Position numbers and translations under genes: made by a program | Source of the DNA: an uncultured Allomuricauda sp. | GTDB lineage: Bacteria > Bacteroidota > Bacteroidia > Flavobacteriales > Flavobacteriaceae | Assembly (NCBI GenBank): GCA_937911965.1 | Contig: CALDPL010000457.1 | Location: forward strand, 1-7,919 | DNA: 7,919 bases | Direction of reading: 5' to 3' | The notes under the pieces: generated by a model | What the model was told of the DNA's origin: nothing | Database searches by the model: none | The model's input: only the letters and a program-made list of their open reading frames with translations | Shown: positions 1 through 6,367 of the stretch, one piece after another | Position numbering within the stretch: position 1 is the stretch's first letter | How the letters are laid out: each line of letters opens with the position of its first letter

Positions 1-212
1 GACAGGAAGCTCTCCTTGGGTGGAAATGTAAATTCCAGCGTTCCATCGGCTTTTAATTGTCCAATGCTAATGGATTTGTCCAGACCCAGGGGCCAGATCG
101 CGATGTCCATCCCTTTCATCCCCTTTAAGGGGTTGACAAGTTTTCCCGTATAGGTCTGGGCACTGCCCAATGCGCAGAGCAATAAGGCGAGGAGTGTAAG
201 TAACTTTTTCAT
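1..212 (-). CDS. Secreted protein, N-terminal fragment (gene runs off the window)
   Basis: Only the first 70 codons are present; the gene continues beyond position 1. It starts at the ATG at 212-210. Residues 1-18 form a clear type I signal peptide: MKK, a Leu-rich core (LLTLLALLLCALG), and a GSA/Q cleavage site. Cys13 is not in a lipobox, so a soluble periplasmic or secreted protein is more likely than a lipoprotein. The visible mature part (TYTGKLVNP ... AIWPLG ... LKADGTLEFTFP) alternates hydrophobic and polar residues like a small beta-sandwich, possibly a transthyretin- or carboxypeptidase-regulatory-like fold, but I do not recognise the family. It lies 83 nt after the stop of the next gene upstream, in the same orientation, and no promoter box is visible in that gap, so co-transcription is likely. 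Confidence 0.8.
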   Translation of the reverse strand, partial: MKKLLTLLALLLCALGSAQTYTGKLVNPLKGMKGMDIAIWPLGLDKSISIGQLKADGTLEFTFPPKESFL

Positions 213-295
213 CTATCGGTGTATTGGTATTTCTGTTTCCTTAACTATTGGTTCTATAAAAAACTTTTCAAGGGTTTTTATGCTGTGGTTATTTT

Positions 296-766
296 TTAGA
301 TAATCTTCAAGGTAAGGGTCGTGTGGATGGGTTCCGCATCCCTTTGCGCCGGTTTCATTTCCAAGCGTATTTCATAGGTTCCGGACATCAATTTTCCCTT
401 GTTGCCATTGGCCGCTTTTTGAAGGAGCGGGATAAGATCAAAGGCCTCTACGGGAACGTACATATCCCCCGGTAACCAGGGCCAATCGGACCGCTGGATG
501 GTTCCTATGGTTTTTCCGTTGTGGGCAAGGGTCGTTTTCATCTGGAACAGCACAATGTCCTTGTCCCCCGAGGTATTTTTGAACCGGAACAGGATCTTGT
601 GCTTGCCATCCCTGAAGTTTTTGAAAAGGGATACCGGTTCCTGTGATTTCAATTCGGTGACCTTGTTCCAGCCTTCCACGTTCAATTTTCCAGAAAGGGA
701 TTGGCCCATAACCTTGGAAACAGCAAGGCAACACATAAGGGCCAATATATAACGAAAAGATTTCAT
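296..766 (-). CDS. Small secreted protein of unknown function (156 aa)
   Basis: A complete gene with ATG at 766-764 and TAA stop. Residues 1-21 are a signal peptide (MKSFRYILALMCCLAVSKVMG/Q). The two internal Cys residues do not fit a lipobox, so cleavage by signal peptidase I and export to the periplasm or outside is expected. The mature region of about 135 residues is rich in beta-strand-like stretches (ILFRFKNTSGDKDIVLFQM, KTIGTI, SGTYEIRLEM, HTTLTLKII), suggesting one Ig-like or beta-sandwich domain. No catalytic motif or known family is recognised. It follows the lipoprotein gene ending at 918 by 151 nt, and that gap holds a plausible promoter of its own. The fragment at 1-212 follows in the same direction, probably in the same transcript. 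Function is unknown; export is inferred from sequence. Confidence 0.8.
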   Translation of the reverse strand: MKSFRYILALMCCLAVSKVMGQSLSGKLNVEGWNKVTELKSQEPVSLFKNFRDGKHKILFRFKNTSGDKDIVLFQMKTTLAHNGKTIGTIQRSDWPWLPGDMYVPVEAFDLIPLLQKAANGNKGKLMSGTYEIRLEMKPAQRDAEPIHTTLTLKII

Positions 767-860
767 ATGAATTTATATTGATATTTTTCAGGTTTTTGTG
801 CCTCCTTCCGACACAACAGGCCATATCATGCCCGTAATCAATCTAAAACACCTGCCGAAC

Positions 861-893
861 CAAAAATAAAAGTGTTGACAACTTCATTTTCAA
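861..893 (-). promoter_or_regulatory. Candidate Bacteroidota promoter for the 156-aa secreted protein gene
   Basis: On the minus strand, TATTTTTG (868-861) fits the Bacteroidota -7 consensus TAnnTTTG. A TTG (893-891) lies upstream with a 22-nt spacer, inside the 17-23 nt range known for Flavobacterium. The implied transcript start, near 855, leaves a leader of roughly 90 nt. The -33 element lies just after the stop codon of the preceding lipoprotein gene. The -7 match is exact but short and the region is A/T-rich, so confidence is moderate. Confidence 0.45.
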
Positions 894-917
894 TTGGGCA
901 GATGCTTCCCTTCAATT

Positions 918-2171
918 TCATTCCACTGCGGTCACGGTGAAGGTATAGGGCGTTGTCCAAGTGTCCGGCAAAGGTTCCCCAAGGTTGAGGTCGGCTGTTT
1001 TGCCACCGTTCATAAACGTACGCGCCCGCACATAGTAGGTACCCGCATCAAGTGTGGCTTTGGTGGTCTTAAGGTACAGTGCCCCATCTTCCTTGTCTCC
1101 CGGCATACCTGAAATGGGTGTCAACGTGGTCACGATCTCCCCCCCACTTTCCCTATATACATCGAGGTCGATGAAATCATCGGAAGGGCTTTGCAGCAAT
1201 TGTACCTGCAATCTGGCCGGTTGGAAGAGGACCACTTTGTAATAATCATCCTGTTCTTCCTGGATACCATAGCCCTCATTGTTCTTGTTCGCATAGGCCT
1301 CAATGACCTCATCTTTCGGAATGAACTTGGCCTCGTCAAAACTGTCATTGGGTTCATAGCAGTCCATGATGCCCACATATTCCCATGATATTTTATACGA
1401 TTCCGGATAAACATCCCATGATGGTGATGCATTGTAAAAAGGTCTTGCCATAACGTCATAGGCAATGCCCGGATGCGCCGAAAAGGCCACTTTTCTGGTA
1501 AGGGGGGTATCGGTTCCAGCGGACGTACCGTTGATGACGGGAACCTCTTCGCCAGAAACCGAAACAGCTATCCACGGTTGGGAAGGTAGGGGCCCTGTTG
1601 ATTCCAAGGTAACGATATAATACCCCCCTGCCGGATCCGTCGATGCCGGGAGCAATCCGGGAAACTCATCCTCTTCACCAGCTTCCACCCATAGATCATC
1701 CTTTGTCATGGAAAAAGCATCCGGCTCATAAGGTTCACATTCGTGCAGCTCGGCAATGGGAGCAATAAATGTCCTGACCCATTTTTGGACATTGCCCGCA
1801 CCGGGGCTATTGACACTGATCCTCAAGGTGTCGTCCGAGCCCATTTCCATGAACCCGCTGTAATAATTCTGGTCAGAGCCCAGTTCACCGTGTTCGTAAT
1901 TGGTTTCCCCGGTGGCCTCAATGTCTTTCCATTTGATGTTGTTTACCTGTAGGCTGGTATTTGCCGGATCGGTCAGCAAGCCCTGATCATTGGTGACCGT
2001 GACCTCCATACCGTTGGCATCCGGGTTGTTGCCCCCTACCCTGTACCATTTTCCCTGCAGCGCATCCAGGTTATATTGCGGTTGCGGGTCACCATTCTCC
2101 CCGTCGGAGGAACAACTGCCCGCTATCAAGGCCAAGGTGAACAAATACATGATTCTTGTTGTCGTTTTCAT
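918..2171 (-). CDS. Surface lipoprotein with lipocalin-like N-terminus and PPC-like C-terminal modules
   Basis: I place the start at 2171, giving 417 aa, because the next residues form a lipoprotein signal peptide (MKTTTRIMYL ... ALIAGSC, lipid-bearing Cys20). An upstream in-frame ATG at 2261 would add 30 residues lacking signal features and overlap the gene upstream. The residues after Cys20 (SSDGENGD) are acidic, resembling the Bacteroidota surface-export signal. Residues 33-138 have a GKW ... IKWKDI ... NYY ... QKWVRT pattern suggesting a lipocalin-like beta-barrel. Residues 271-417 resemble a bacterial pre-peptidase C-terminal (PPC) domain: CYEPNDSFDEA, DDYYKV, DLDVYR and LDAGTYYVRA. Residues 145-268 look like a degenerate copy of the same module (CEPYEPD ... 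GGYYIVTLE ... GIAYDVMARPFYN). No protease or other catalytic domain is present, so a binding or structural role at the cell surface is inferred. The gene follows the collagen-like lipoprotein by 86 nt and is probably in its operon. Confidence 0.85.
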   Translation of the reverse strand: MKTTTRIMYLFTLALIAGSCSSDGENGDPQPQYNLDALQGKWYRVGGNNPDANGMEVTVTNDQGLLTDPANTSLQVNNIKWKDIEATGETNYEHGELGSDQNYYSGFMEMGSDDTLRISVNSPGAGNVQKWVRTFIAPIAELHECEPYEPDAFSMTKDDLWVEAGEEDEFPGLLPASTDPAGGYYIVTLESTGPLPSQPWIAVSVSGEEVPVINGTSAGTDTPLTRKVAFSAHPGIAYDVMARPFYNASPSWDVYPESYKISWEYVGIMDCYEPNDSFDEAKFIPKDEVIEAYANKNNEGYGIQEEQDDYYKVVLFQPARLQVQLLQSPSDDFIDLDVYRESGGEIVTTLTPISGMPGDKEDGALYLKTTKATLDAGTYYVRARTFMNGGKTADLNLGEPLPDTWTTPYTFTVTAVE

Positions 2172-2209
2172 AGATATACTAATTAGTGATGTTTCCGTTG
2201 TGATAAAAG

Positions 2210-2240
2210 ATGGTATCCCAATAATAGTAATATGGTATCC
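2210..2240. repeat. Direct repeat ATGGTATCC, two copies with 22-bp period
   Basis: The 9-mer ATGGTATCC occurs exactly at 2210-2218 and 2232-2240 in the 86-bp gap between the two lipoprotein genes, 39 to 69 nt upstream of the downstream start codon. The period is about two helical turns, compatible with a protein-binding site. No convincing promoter box follows it, so its role is unknown and chance is possible. Confidence 0.45.
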
Positions 2241-2257
2241 TTTAAATGTTAAATGGA

Positions 2258-3199
2258 TCAATCCGAAAGGCCCAATAGTTCCTTGACCTCGTCATAGCCC
2301 ATTTGCTGCCATGCCTTTGCATCCACAAACTCCTTTTCCCCGGCCTTGGCAACAGTTATCTGGGTGCCGGCCGGAATGAGCACATAGCGGATTTTTTTGC
2401 CGTTGGACAAGTCTATTAGGGATGGCAGTAGAGGTGTGGAACTAAGGGATTGTAAAGCAAAATAGAACGTATTATAGTTCCCATTTCTTATAAACCAGAA
2501 AACCTGATAGTCACCATCACTTCCGATAAAAGGTGTTGGGATTTGATTATACCCATTCTCATTGGTGAAATATACCAGGAATACACCTCCATCGGTCAGC
2601 ATGTTCCCCAATGAACTATACCCAACGGCATTCAGTATTGGCGCTGGAATATCATACGCTGCTGAATAATAGGAATTTTGACCTAGTATAGTGTCCCATG
2701 TTTTCCAATCTATCCAAGTACTTGCCACCACATTGGCCGTGCCCTTGAGGTTGATGGGCGCGCCCCACCCAGAAGCCGACTTGGGACCAAAAAGATCTCC
2801 GGATTCTTGGTTGAGGAAGTAATCCCCCTCGGTCCCTTCCCCGGTTGACGGATCGACCGTACCACTGAGAAACTGGCTCCCCGGCGCCCCGGCATCGCCC
2901 TGATCGCCTTTTTCCCCTTTCAATTGGAGCGGTGTGCCCCAACCGGAATCGGTTTTGGGCCCGTACAGTTCACTGCCCGCCCCATCTAGGTACATATCGC
3001 CGTTATTGCCCAAGGTTTCCGCAGGTGTACCATTGCCAAATAGGATGAGTGCCCCATCCTTACCGGGAATGCCCTGGGGGCCCATGGGGCCTGTTTCCCC
3101 GGTTTCACCTTGGGGACCCGTGACGGTTTCCTCACTGCATGACGCAAGGAGCAATAACGCCATATATAAAAATAGGGTATAAAATCGTGTGGTTTTCAT
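2258..3199 (-). CDS. Collagen-like surface lipoprotein with tandem GPK-SGWG modules
   Basis: The start at 3199 gives 313 aa beginning with a lipoprotein signal peptide (MKTTRFYTLFLYM ... LLASC, Cys21). The longer in-frame start at 3232 only adds 11 residues and would fall on the -7 box. The mature end CSEE is acidic, like Bacteroidota surface-export signals. Residues 28-49 are seven collagen-type Gly-X-Y triplets (GPQGETGETGPMGPQ ...); residues 95-109 give five more (GEKGDQGDAGAPGSQ). Two homologous modules, residues about 51-95 and 110-153, each contain GD-Y(L/F)-(L/G), (Y/F)GPK and SGWG-P-LKG. Residues 155-313 form the C-terminal domain familiar from Bacteroidota collagen-like lipoproteins, with RYVLIPAG near the end and a closing EVKELLGL helix. 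A surface or adhesive role is inferred. It is the first gene of the leftward operon, behind a strong promoter and the divergent operator region. Confidence 0.88.
   Translation of the reverse strand: MKTTRFYTLFLYMALLLLASCSEETVTGPQGETGETGPMGPQGIPGKDGALILFGNGTPAETLGNNGDMYLDGAGSELYGPKTDSGWGTPLQLKGEKGDQGDAGAPGSQFLSGTVDPSTGEGTEGDYFLNQESGDLFGPKSASGWGAPINLKGTANVVASTWIDWKTWDTILGQNSYYSAAYDIPAPILNAVGYSSLGNMLTDGGVFLVYFTNENGYNQIPTPFIGSDGDYQVFWFIRNGNYNTFYFALQSLSSTPLLPSLIDLSNGKKIRYVLIPAGTQITVAKAGEKEFVDAKAWQQMGYDEVKELLGLSD
2741..3118 (-). repeat. In-gene repeat block: Gly-X-Y tract and 45-residue module, twice each
   Basis: Reading leftward, the block runs Gly-X-Y tract 1 (3118-3053), module 1 (3049-2915), Gly-X-Y tract 2 (2917-2873) and module 2 (2872-2741). 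Both modules share the order GD-Y, (Y/F)GPK, SGWG and LKG, so the unit 'collagen tract plus module' appears duplicated. The nucleotide sequences have diverged, indicating an old duplication under protein-level selection. Similar modules are familiar from other Bacteroidota collagen-like proteins. Confidence 0.8.
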
Positions 3200-3229
3200 G
3201 TTGAGGTTTTTTGAAATGTCTATTGAAAA

Positions 3230-3258
3230 CAAACTTAGCCGTTCACACTTCCCCCAAA
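3230..3258 (-). promoter_or_regulatory. Bacteroidota promoter of the lipoprotein operon
   Basis: On the minus strand, TAAGTTTG (3237-3230) matches TAnnTTTG exactly. TTTG (3258-3255) lies upstream with a 17-nt spacer, within the known range. The implied transcript start is about 3224, giving a leader of about 25 nt before the start codon at 3199. The paired 21-bp direct repeats begin 10 nt upstream of the -33 box, where an activator would normally bind. Confidence 0.7.
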
Positions 3259-3268
3259 AACCCTGATT

Positions 3269-3348
3269 TAGAATTTGGCCCGTCCAACTTAGAATTCGGG
3301 AATGGTGTCTTTAGGTACCAAATTCTAGTCCACAATGACCAAACCCTA
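3269..3348. promoter_or_regulatory. Mirror-symmetric operator: two outward-facing pairs of 21-bp-phased repeats
   Basis: Four copies of one 10-bp motif are visible. On the minus strand, CCGAATTCTA (3299-3290) is followed 21 bp on by CCAAATTCTA (3278-3269). On the plus strand, CCAAATTCTA (3318-3327) is followed 21 bp on by CCAAACCCTA (3339-3348). Both pairs share the same dyad centre, 3308.5. LytTR DNA-binding domains are known to bind imperfect direct repeats of about 9 bp separated by 12-13 bp, a 21-22 bp period, usually just upstream of the promoter. The adjacent operon encodes a LytTR regulator, so these are inferred to be its binding sites at both divergent promoters. The motif itself does not match the consensus published for Gram-positive LytTR proteins. 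Confidence 0.6.
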
Positions 3349-3378
3349 ATTTGTGGTGCAGGGGATGGAATCATTTTA

Positions 3379-3386
3379 TATATTGG
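3379..3386 (+). promoter_or_regulatory. Weak -7-like box for the kinase/regulator operon
   Basis: TATATTGG differs from TAnnTTTG at one position. It begins 40 nt after the start of the inner repeat at 3339; the matching distance on the lipoprotein side is 41 nt. No TTG lies at the proper -33 position; the nearest upstream TTTG (3350-3353) would need a 25-nt spacer. A transcript from here would have a leader of about 55-60 nt. The call rests mainly on symmetry with the other promoter. Confidence 0.3.
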
Positions 3387-3448
3387 GGGAATCGTTGGAG
3401 GCCCTGACAACCCGGTCTTTCTGCCGATGCGATTTCAAACATGGAAAA

Positions 3449-5482
3449 ATGAAAAAAATAGCCCCCCTCATTGTTTTTCTCCTTGCGGGGCTGTGTTCCC
3501 TTTCGGCCCAGATCAGGGCCGATTCCCTTCCTTCCCGAGTGGACCTTGTGGGCCATCCGGAAGTAAAGGCTTTGCGGAGCACCCGGGAGGAATCCCTTGA
3601 GAAAATCTTGAAAACCGATGGTTGGAAAGCGTATGATTCCTCTTTTTCCACCACCCCGGAAACGGCGATCTGGATCAAGTTCCCGCTTGAAAACACCATA
3701 CCGGACACGCTTAGTACTTACCTCTTTTACAGCGGTTTCCACATGGATTTGTACCTGCAAAATGATGAGGGATTCGAGCATTTTAAAAATGGTTACCTAG
3801 TGCCCATGGGTGAACGTTCCGAGCCCAAATGGTATTTTTTCACAGCATTGGAACTATTGCCCTTGCAGCGGTCCCTATGCTATATCCGTATCGCCAATGA
3901 CTACAAAACGGGCCGTACCAACATGCCGATCTTGTATTCCAGGCCTGACTATTTGGATTTTATGGATGGGGTCAGATCAGAGGAAGCCCCTTCCATTGCC
4001 TTTATCTATACCTATATCATTTCACTCGGCTGTATCCTTGTATTTGCATTGGCCTTTTGGTTTCGCTTGCGCAAGCGGGTCTATTTCTATTATCTCGGCT
4101 ATCTTTTCTTTCAAATTTTATATGCCTTTGCGATATTGCAAGCCACTCTGGCAACGGTAGGGAACCTCGGTATGTATGCACCACTACTTTCCAACACCGC
4201 CATAGAAACAGCCCAGTTTACCTTTATAGGTTTTTACATTTTCTTTATCCTTTATTTACTGGAAATCAAAACCTTTGGCCAAAACCTATCAAAGGCTTTG
4301 GTGGGTTTGGCCATTCTCTGTTTTACATATGCCCTGCTCAATATAATTCTCATCTTTCATCAAAGTTTGTACAGTGAAACTAGGTCAATGGCATCCTTAA
4401 TTGTCCGCCTCATTGTCCTGCCACTGAATGTTGCCCTATTCATTTGGATCATACTTAAAGTGAAGCATCCACTCATGAAATATTTTGTGTTGGGGCAGAG
4501 CCTGTTTTTTATCGGTGCTCTTGTTTCCTCCTTTATTCACTATAACAAATTGCATCTGGTGCCGGATAGTATGTTCAATTTTCCGCACGCCCAGCACATC
4601 GTCTTCCAAGCAGGGCTTCTGGGCGAAGTGTTCTGCTTCTCCATAGCACTTGGGGAAAAGGTGTTCCTCATCCAAAAGGAAAAGGACAGGGCCAGCCAAA
4701 AATTGATCGAGCAACTGCAACAGAACCAGATCATGGAGGAAAAGATGCGCAAGGAACTGGACGAGCAGGTACAGCAAAAAACCGAAGAGTTGATCAAGCT
4801 CTATTCGGAAATGGAAAAGCAAAAGGAAGAACAGATCAAGAGATCCTTTGCCGAACGTCTCCGTGACATGAAAATGTTGGCCCTGCGCTCCCAGATGAAC
4901 CCCCATTTCATTTTCAACAGCCTCAATGCCCTCAAAAACCTCGTGATGTTGTCGCGGGAGGAGGATGCCATCCAATACCTGGACAATTTTTCGGTGCTGC
5001 TCCGCACCATATTGCAGAACAGCAGCAAAAATACCATTACCGTGGAAGAGGAATTGGAGATGCTGGAACTCTACCTCTCCTTGGAAAAAAGTCGTTTGGG
5101 CGAGGATTTCTCCTATACCATCCAGTGTGACTCGCGTGAAGCGCTCTCACAATATACCATCCCCCCCCTGCTGTTGCAGCCCTTTGTGGAAAATGCTATA
5201 TGGCACGGGCTGCATCCTAGCGGAAAGCCCGAAAAAAAACTTTCGGTCACTTTCGACACCTCACAGCAACTTCAGATCACCATCGAGGACAATGGCGTTG
5301 GGCGAAAGGAAAGTGTCAAAGCCAAAAAGACACATCCATCTGCTGGGACACGCATCACCCAGGAGCGATTGTCCCTCTACAACCATATCAGCGAGGCCAA
5401 AATGCACCTGAACATTTTAGATCTTGAAAACGACGAGGGCATGCCAGAGGGCACCCGCATAACCATAACTTATAACGGATAA
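3449..5482 (+). CDS. LytS-type sensor histidine kinase with 7TMR-DISM sensor
   Basis: This membrane kinase should sense an envelope signal and phosphorylate the regulator encoded 2 nt downstream. I start it at 3449 (677 aa), where a signal peptide begins (MKKIAPLIVFLLAGLC ... SA/Q); upstream in-frame ATGs add a tail without signal features. Residues 21-165 look like the extracytoplasmic 7TMR-DISM extracellular domain. Seven membrane segments follow at about 183-204, 211-231, 253-273, 280-303, 316-338, 343-363 and 383-403. A long charged coiled coil spans about 408-473. The His_kinase (LytS/YehU) domain has the phospho-acceptor in QMNPHFIFNSLNALK (His486), and the ATPase part has an N-box in FVENAIWHG (Asn582), DNGVG (614-618) and a G2-like AGT (Gly633). 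All key residues are present. The domain order is a known Bacteroidota architecture. The ligand is unknown. Confidence 0.92.
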   Translation: MKKIAPLIVFLLAGLCSLSAQIRADSLPSRVDLVGHPEVKALRSTREESLEKILKTDGWKAYDSSFSTTPETAIWIKFPLENTIPDTLSTYLFYSGFHMDLYLQNDEGFEHFKNGYLVPMGERSEPKWYFFTALELLPLQRSLCYIRIANDYKTGRTNMPILYSRPDYLDFMDGVRSEEAPSIAFIYTYIISLGCILVFALAFWFRLRKRVYFYYLGYLFFQILYAFAILQATLATVGNLGMYAPLLSNTAIETAQFTFIGFYIFFILYLLEIKTFGQNLSKALVGLAILCFTYALLNIILIFHQSLYSETRSMASLIVRLIVLPLNVALFIWIILKVKHPLMKYFVLGQSLFFIGALVSSFIHYNKLHLVPDSMFNFPHAQHIVFQAGLLGEVFCFSIALGEKVFLIQKEKDRASQKLIEQLQQNQIMEEKMRKELDEQVQQKTEELIKLYSEMEKQKEEQIKRSFAERLRDMKMLALRSQMNPHFIFNSLNALKNLVMLSREEDAIQYLDNFSVLLRTILQNSSKNTITVEEELEMLELYLSLEKSRLGEDFSYTIQCDSREALSQYTIPPLLLQPFVENAIWHGLHPSGKPEKKLSVTFDTSQQLQITIEDNGVGRKESVKAKKTHPSAGTRITQERLSLYNHISEAKMHLNILDLENDEGMPEGTRITITYNG

Positions 5483-5484
5483 CC

Positions 5485-6243
5485 ATGGCCAATATCATTA
5501 TCATCGATGACGAAATGCACTGCGTGAACGTATTGAAAAACCTCATCACCAAGGTGCATCCCGACTACAAGTTCGCGGGGACGTTCTGCAACTCCATCCA
5601 AGGTTTGGAGTATCTTCAAGCCCATACCCCCGATCTTTTGTTCCTGGACATTGAGATGCCCAACCTGAACGGTTTTGCGCTGCTGGACAAAATCCTGCCC
5701 ATCGATTTTGATATTATTTTCACGACGGCCTATGACCAATATGCCATTCGGGCGTTCCAGTACAGTGCCATCAATTATCTGTTAAAGCCCATCACCGAAA
5801 AAAGTATAGTGCAGGCATTGTCAAATTGGGAAAAACGCCGCAAGAAAACCTATCCTGAACAATGGGAACTATTGCGGCACAATCTGAAGGGCACGGTGAA
5901 GGACCTGTCCAAGATTGCCCTGCCCACTGGTGCCGGACACCATATTGTTGAGATCAAGGACATTGTGCGCTGCGAATCGGATAACAATTACACCAACTTT
6001 TTTTTTGATGATGGAAATAAGCTGCTCATTTGCCGGACGCTGAAGGAAATTGAGGAAATGTTACAGGACTATGGCTTCCAGCGTGTGCACCAATCCCATT
6101 TGATCAATCCCCAATTTGTCAAGGGCATTTTGAAAAGGGACGGGGGCACCGTGATGATGAAAGACGATAGGGAAATCCCCGTCTCACGGCAAAAAAGGAA
6201 TGAAATAAACGGCATCCTGGAGTCCATGTTACGGTTTAAATAA
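5485..6243 (+). CDS. LytTR-family response regulator
   Basis: The receiver domain occupies residues 1-120: acidic pair Asp8-Asp9, phospho-acceptor Asp55 in LLFLDIEMPNLNGF, Thr81 in FTTAYD and Lys101 in YLLKP, so all receiver landmarks are intact. A linker of about 25 residues leads to a LytTR DNA-binding domain at about 143-245 (HHIVEIKDIVRCESDNNYT, RTLKEIEEML, FQRVHQSHLINPQFVKGI, REIPVSRQKR). The length of 252 aa is typical. The start at 5485 is 2 nt after the kinase stop (TAACCATGG), implying translational coupling and a dedicated partnership. LytTR proteins bind paired direct repeats with a period of about 21 bp. Such pairs occur in the control region 3269-3348, so autoregulation and control of the divergent surface lipoproteins are inferred. 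The gene converges on the integrase gene, with 124 nt between the stops and no strong terminator hairpin there. Confidence 0.93.
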   Translation: MANIIIIDDEMHCVNVLKNLITKVHPDYKFAGTFCNSIQGLEYLQAHTPDLLFLDIEMPNLNGFALLDKILPIDFDIIFTTAYDQYAIRAFQYSAINYLLKPITEKSIVQALSNWEKRRKKTYPEQWELLRHNLKGTVKDLSKIALPTGAGHHIVEIKDIVRCESDNNYTNFFFDDGNKLLICRTLKEIEEMLQDYGFQRVHQSHLINPQFVKGILKRDGGTVMMKDDREIPVSRQKRNEINGILESMLRFK

Positions 6244-6367
6244 GTTGGAAAATATAGGAAGCGTATTGCCTCTTGAGGGTGTTGGTCCTCTTTATTGACC
6301 TACCAATTAAAACCACGCCTAAGATGATATATGATCAAAACGATCTTTTCATTTCCCAACCTAAAAA

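Noticed and set aside
251..282. A/T-rich stretch with CTT-TTC-AAG as a terminator between the two small secreted genes
   Set aside because: Pairing needs a two-base bulge and relies on A-T pairs; not convincing.
2172..2261. Longer N-terminus of the second lipoprotein from ATG 2261
   Set aside because: It would overlap the upstream gene's stop and hide the lipoprotein signal peptide that starts at 2171.
3353..3448. In-frame N-terminal extension of the kinase by 32 residues from ATG 3353
   Set aside because: The extension has no signal features and would bury the signal peptide starting at 3449; it also overlaps the probable promoter region.
3441..3452. Three-codon open frame ATGGAAAAATGA whose stop overlaps the kinase start
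   Set aside because: Such short frames arise easily in A-rich leader sequence; nothing else supports a regulatory leader peptide.
4436..4975. Open frame of 179 codons on the minus strand within the kinase gene
   Set aside because: It is antisense to the conserved membrane, coiled-coil and phospho-acceptor coding sequence; its Leu/His-rich product is a typical shadow of that sequence.
6275..6347. Possible terminators between regulator and integrase (GAGG/CCTC before TTTATT; GATC/GATC before TTTTC)
   Set aside because: The stems are only 4 bp with loops of 5-8 nt; too weak to call.
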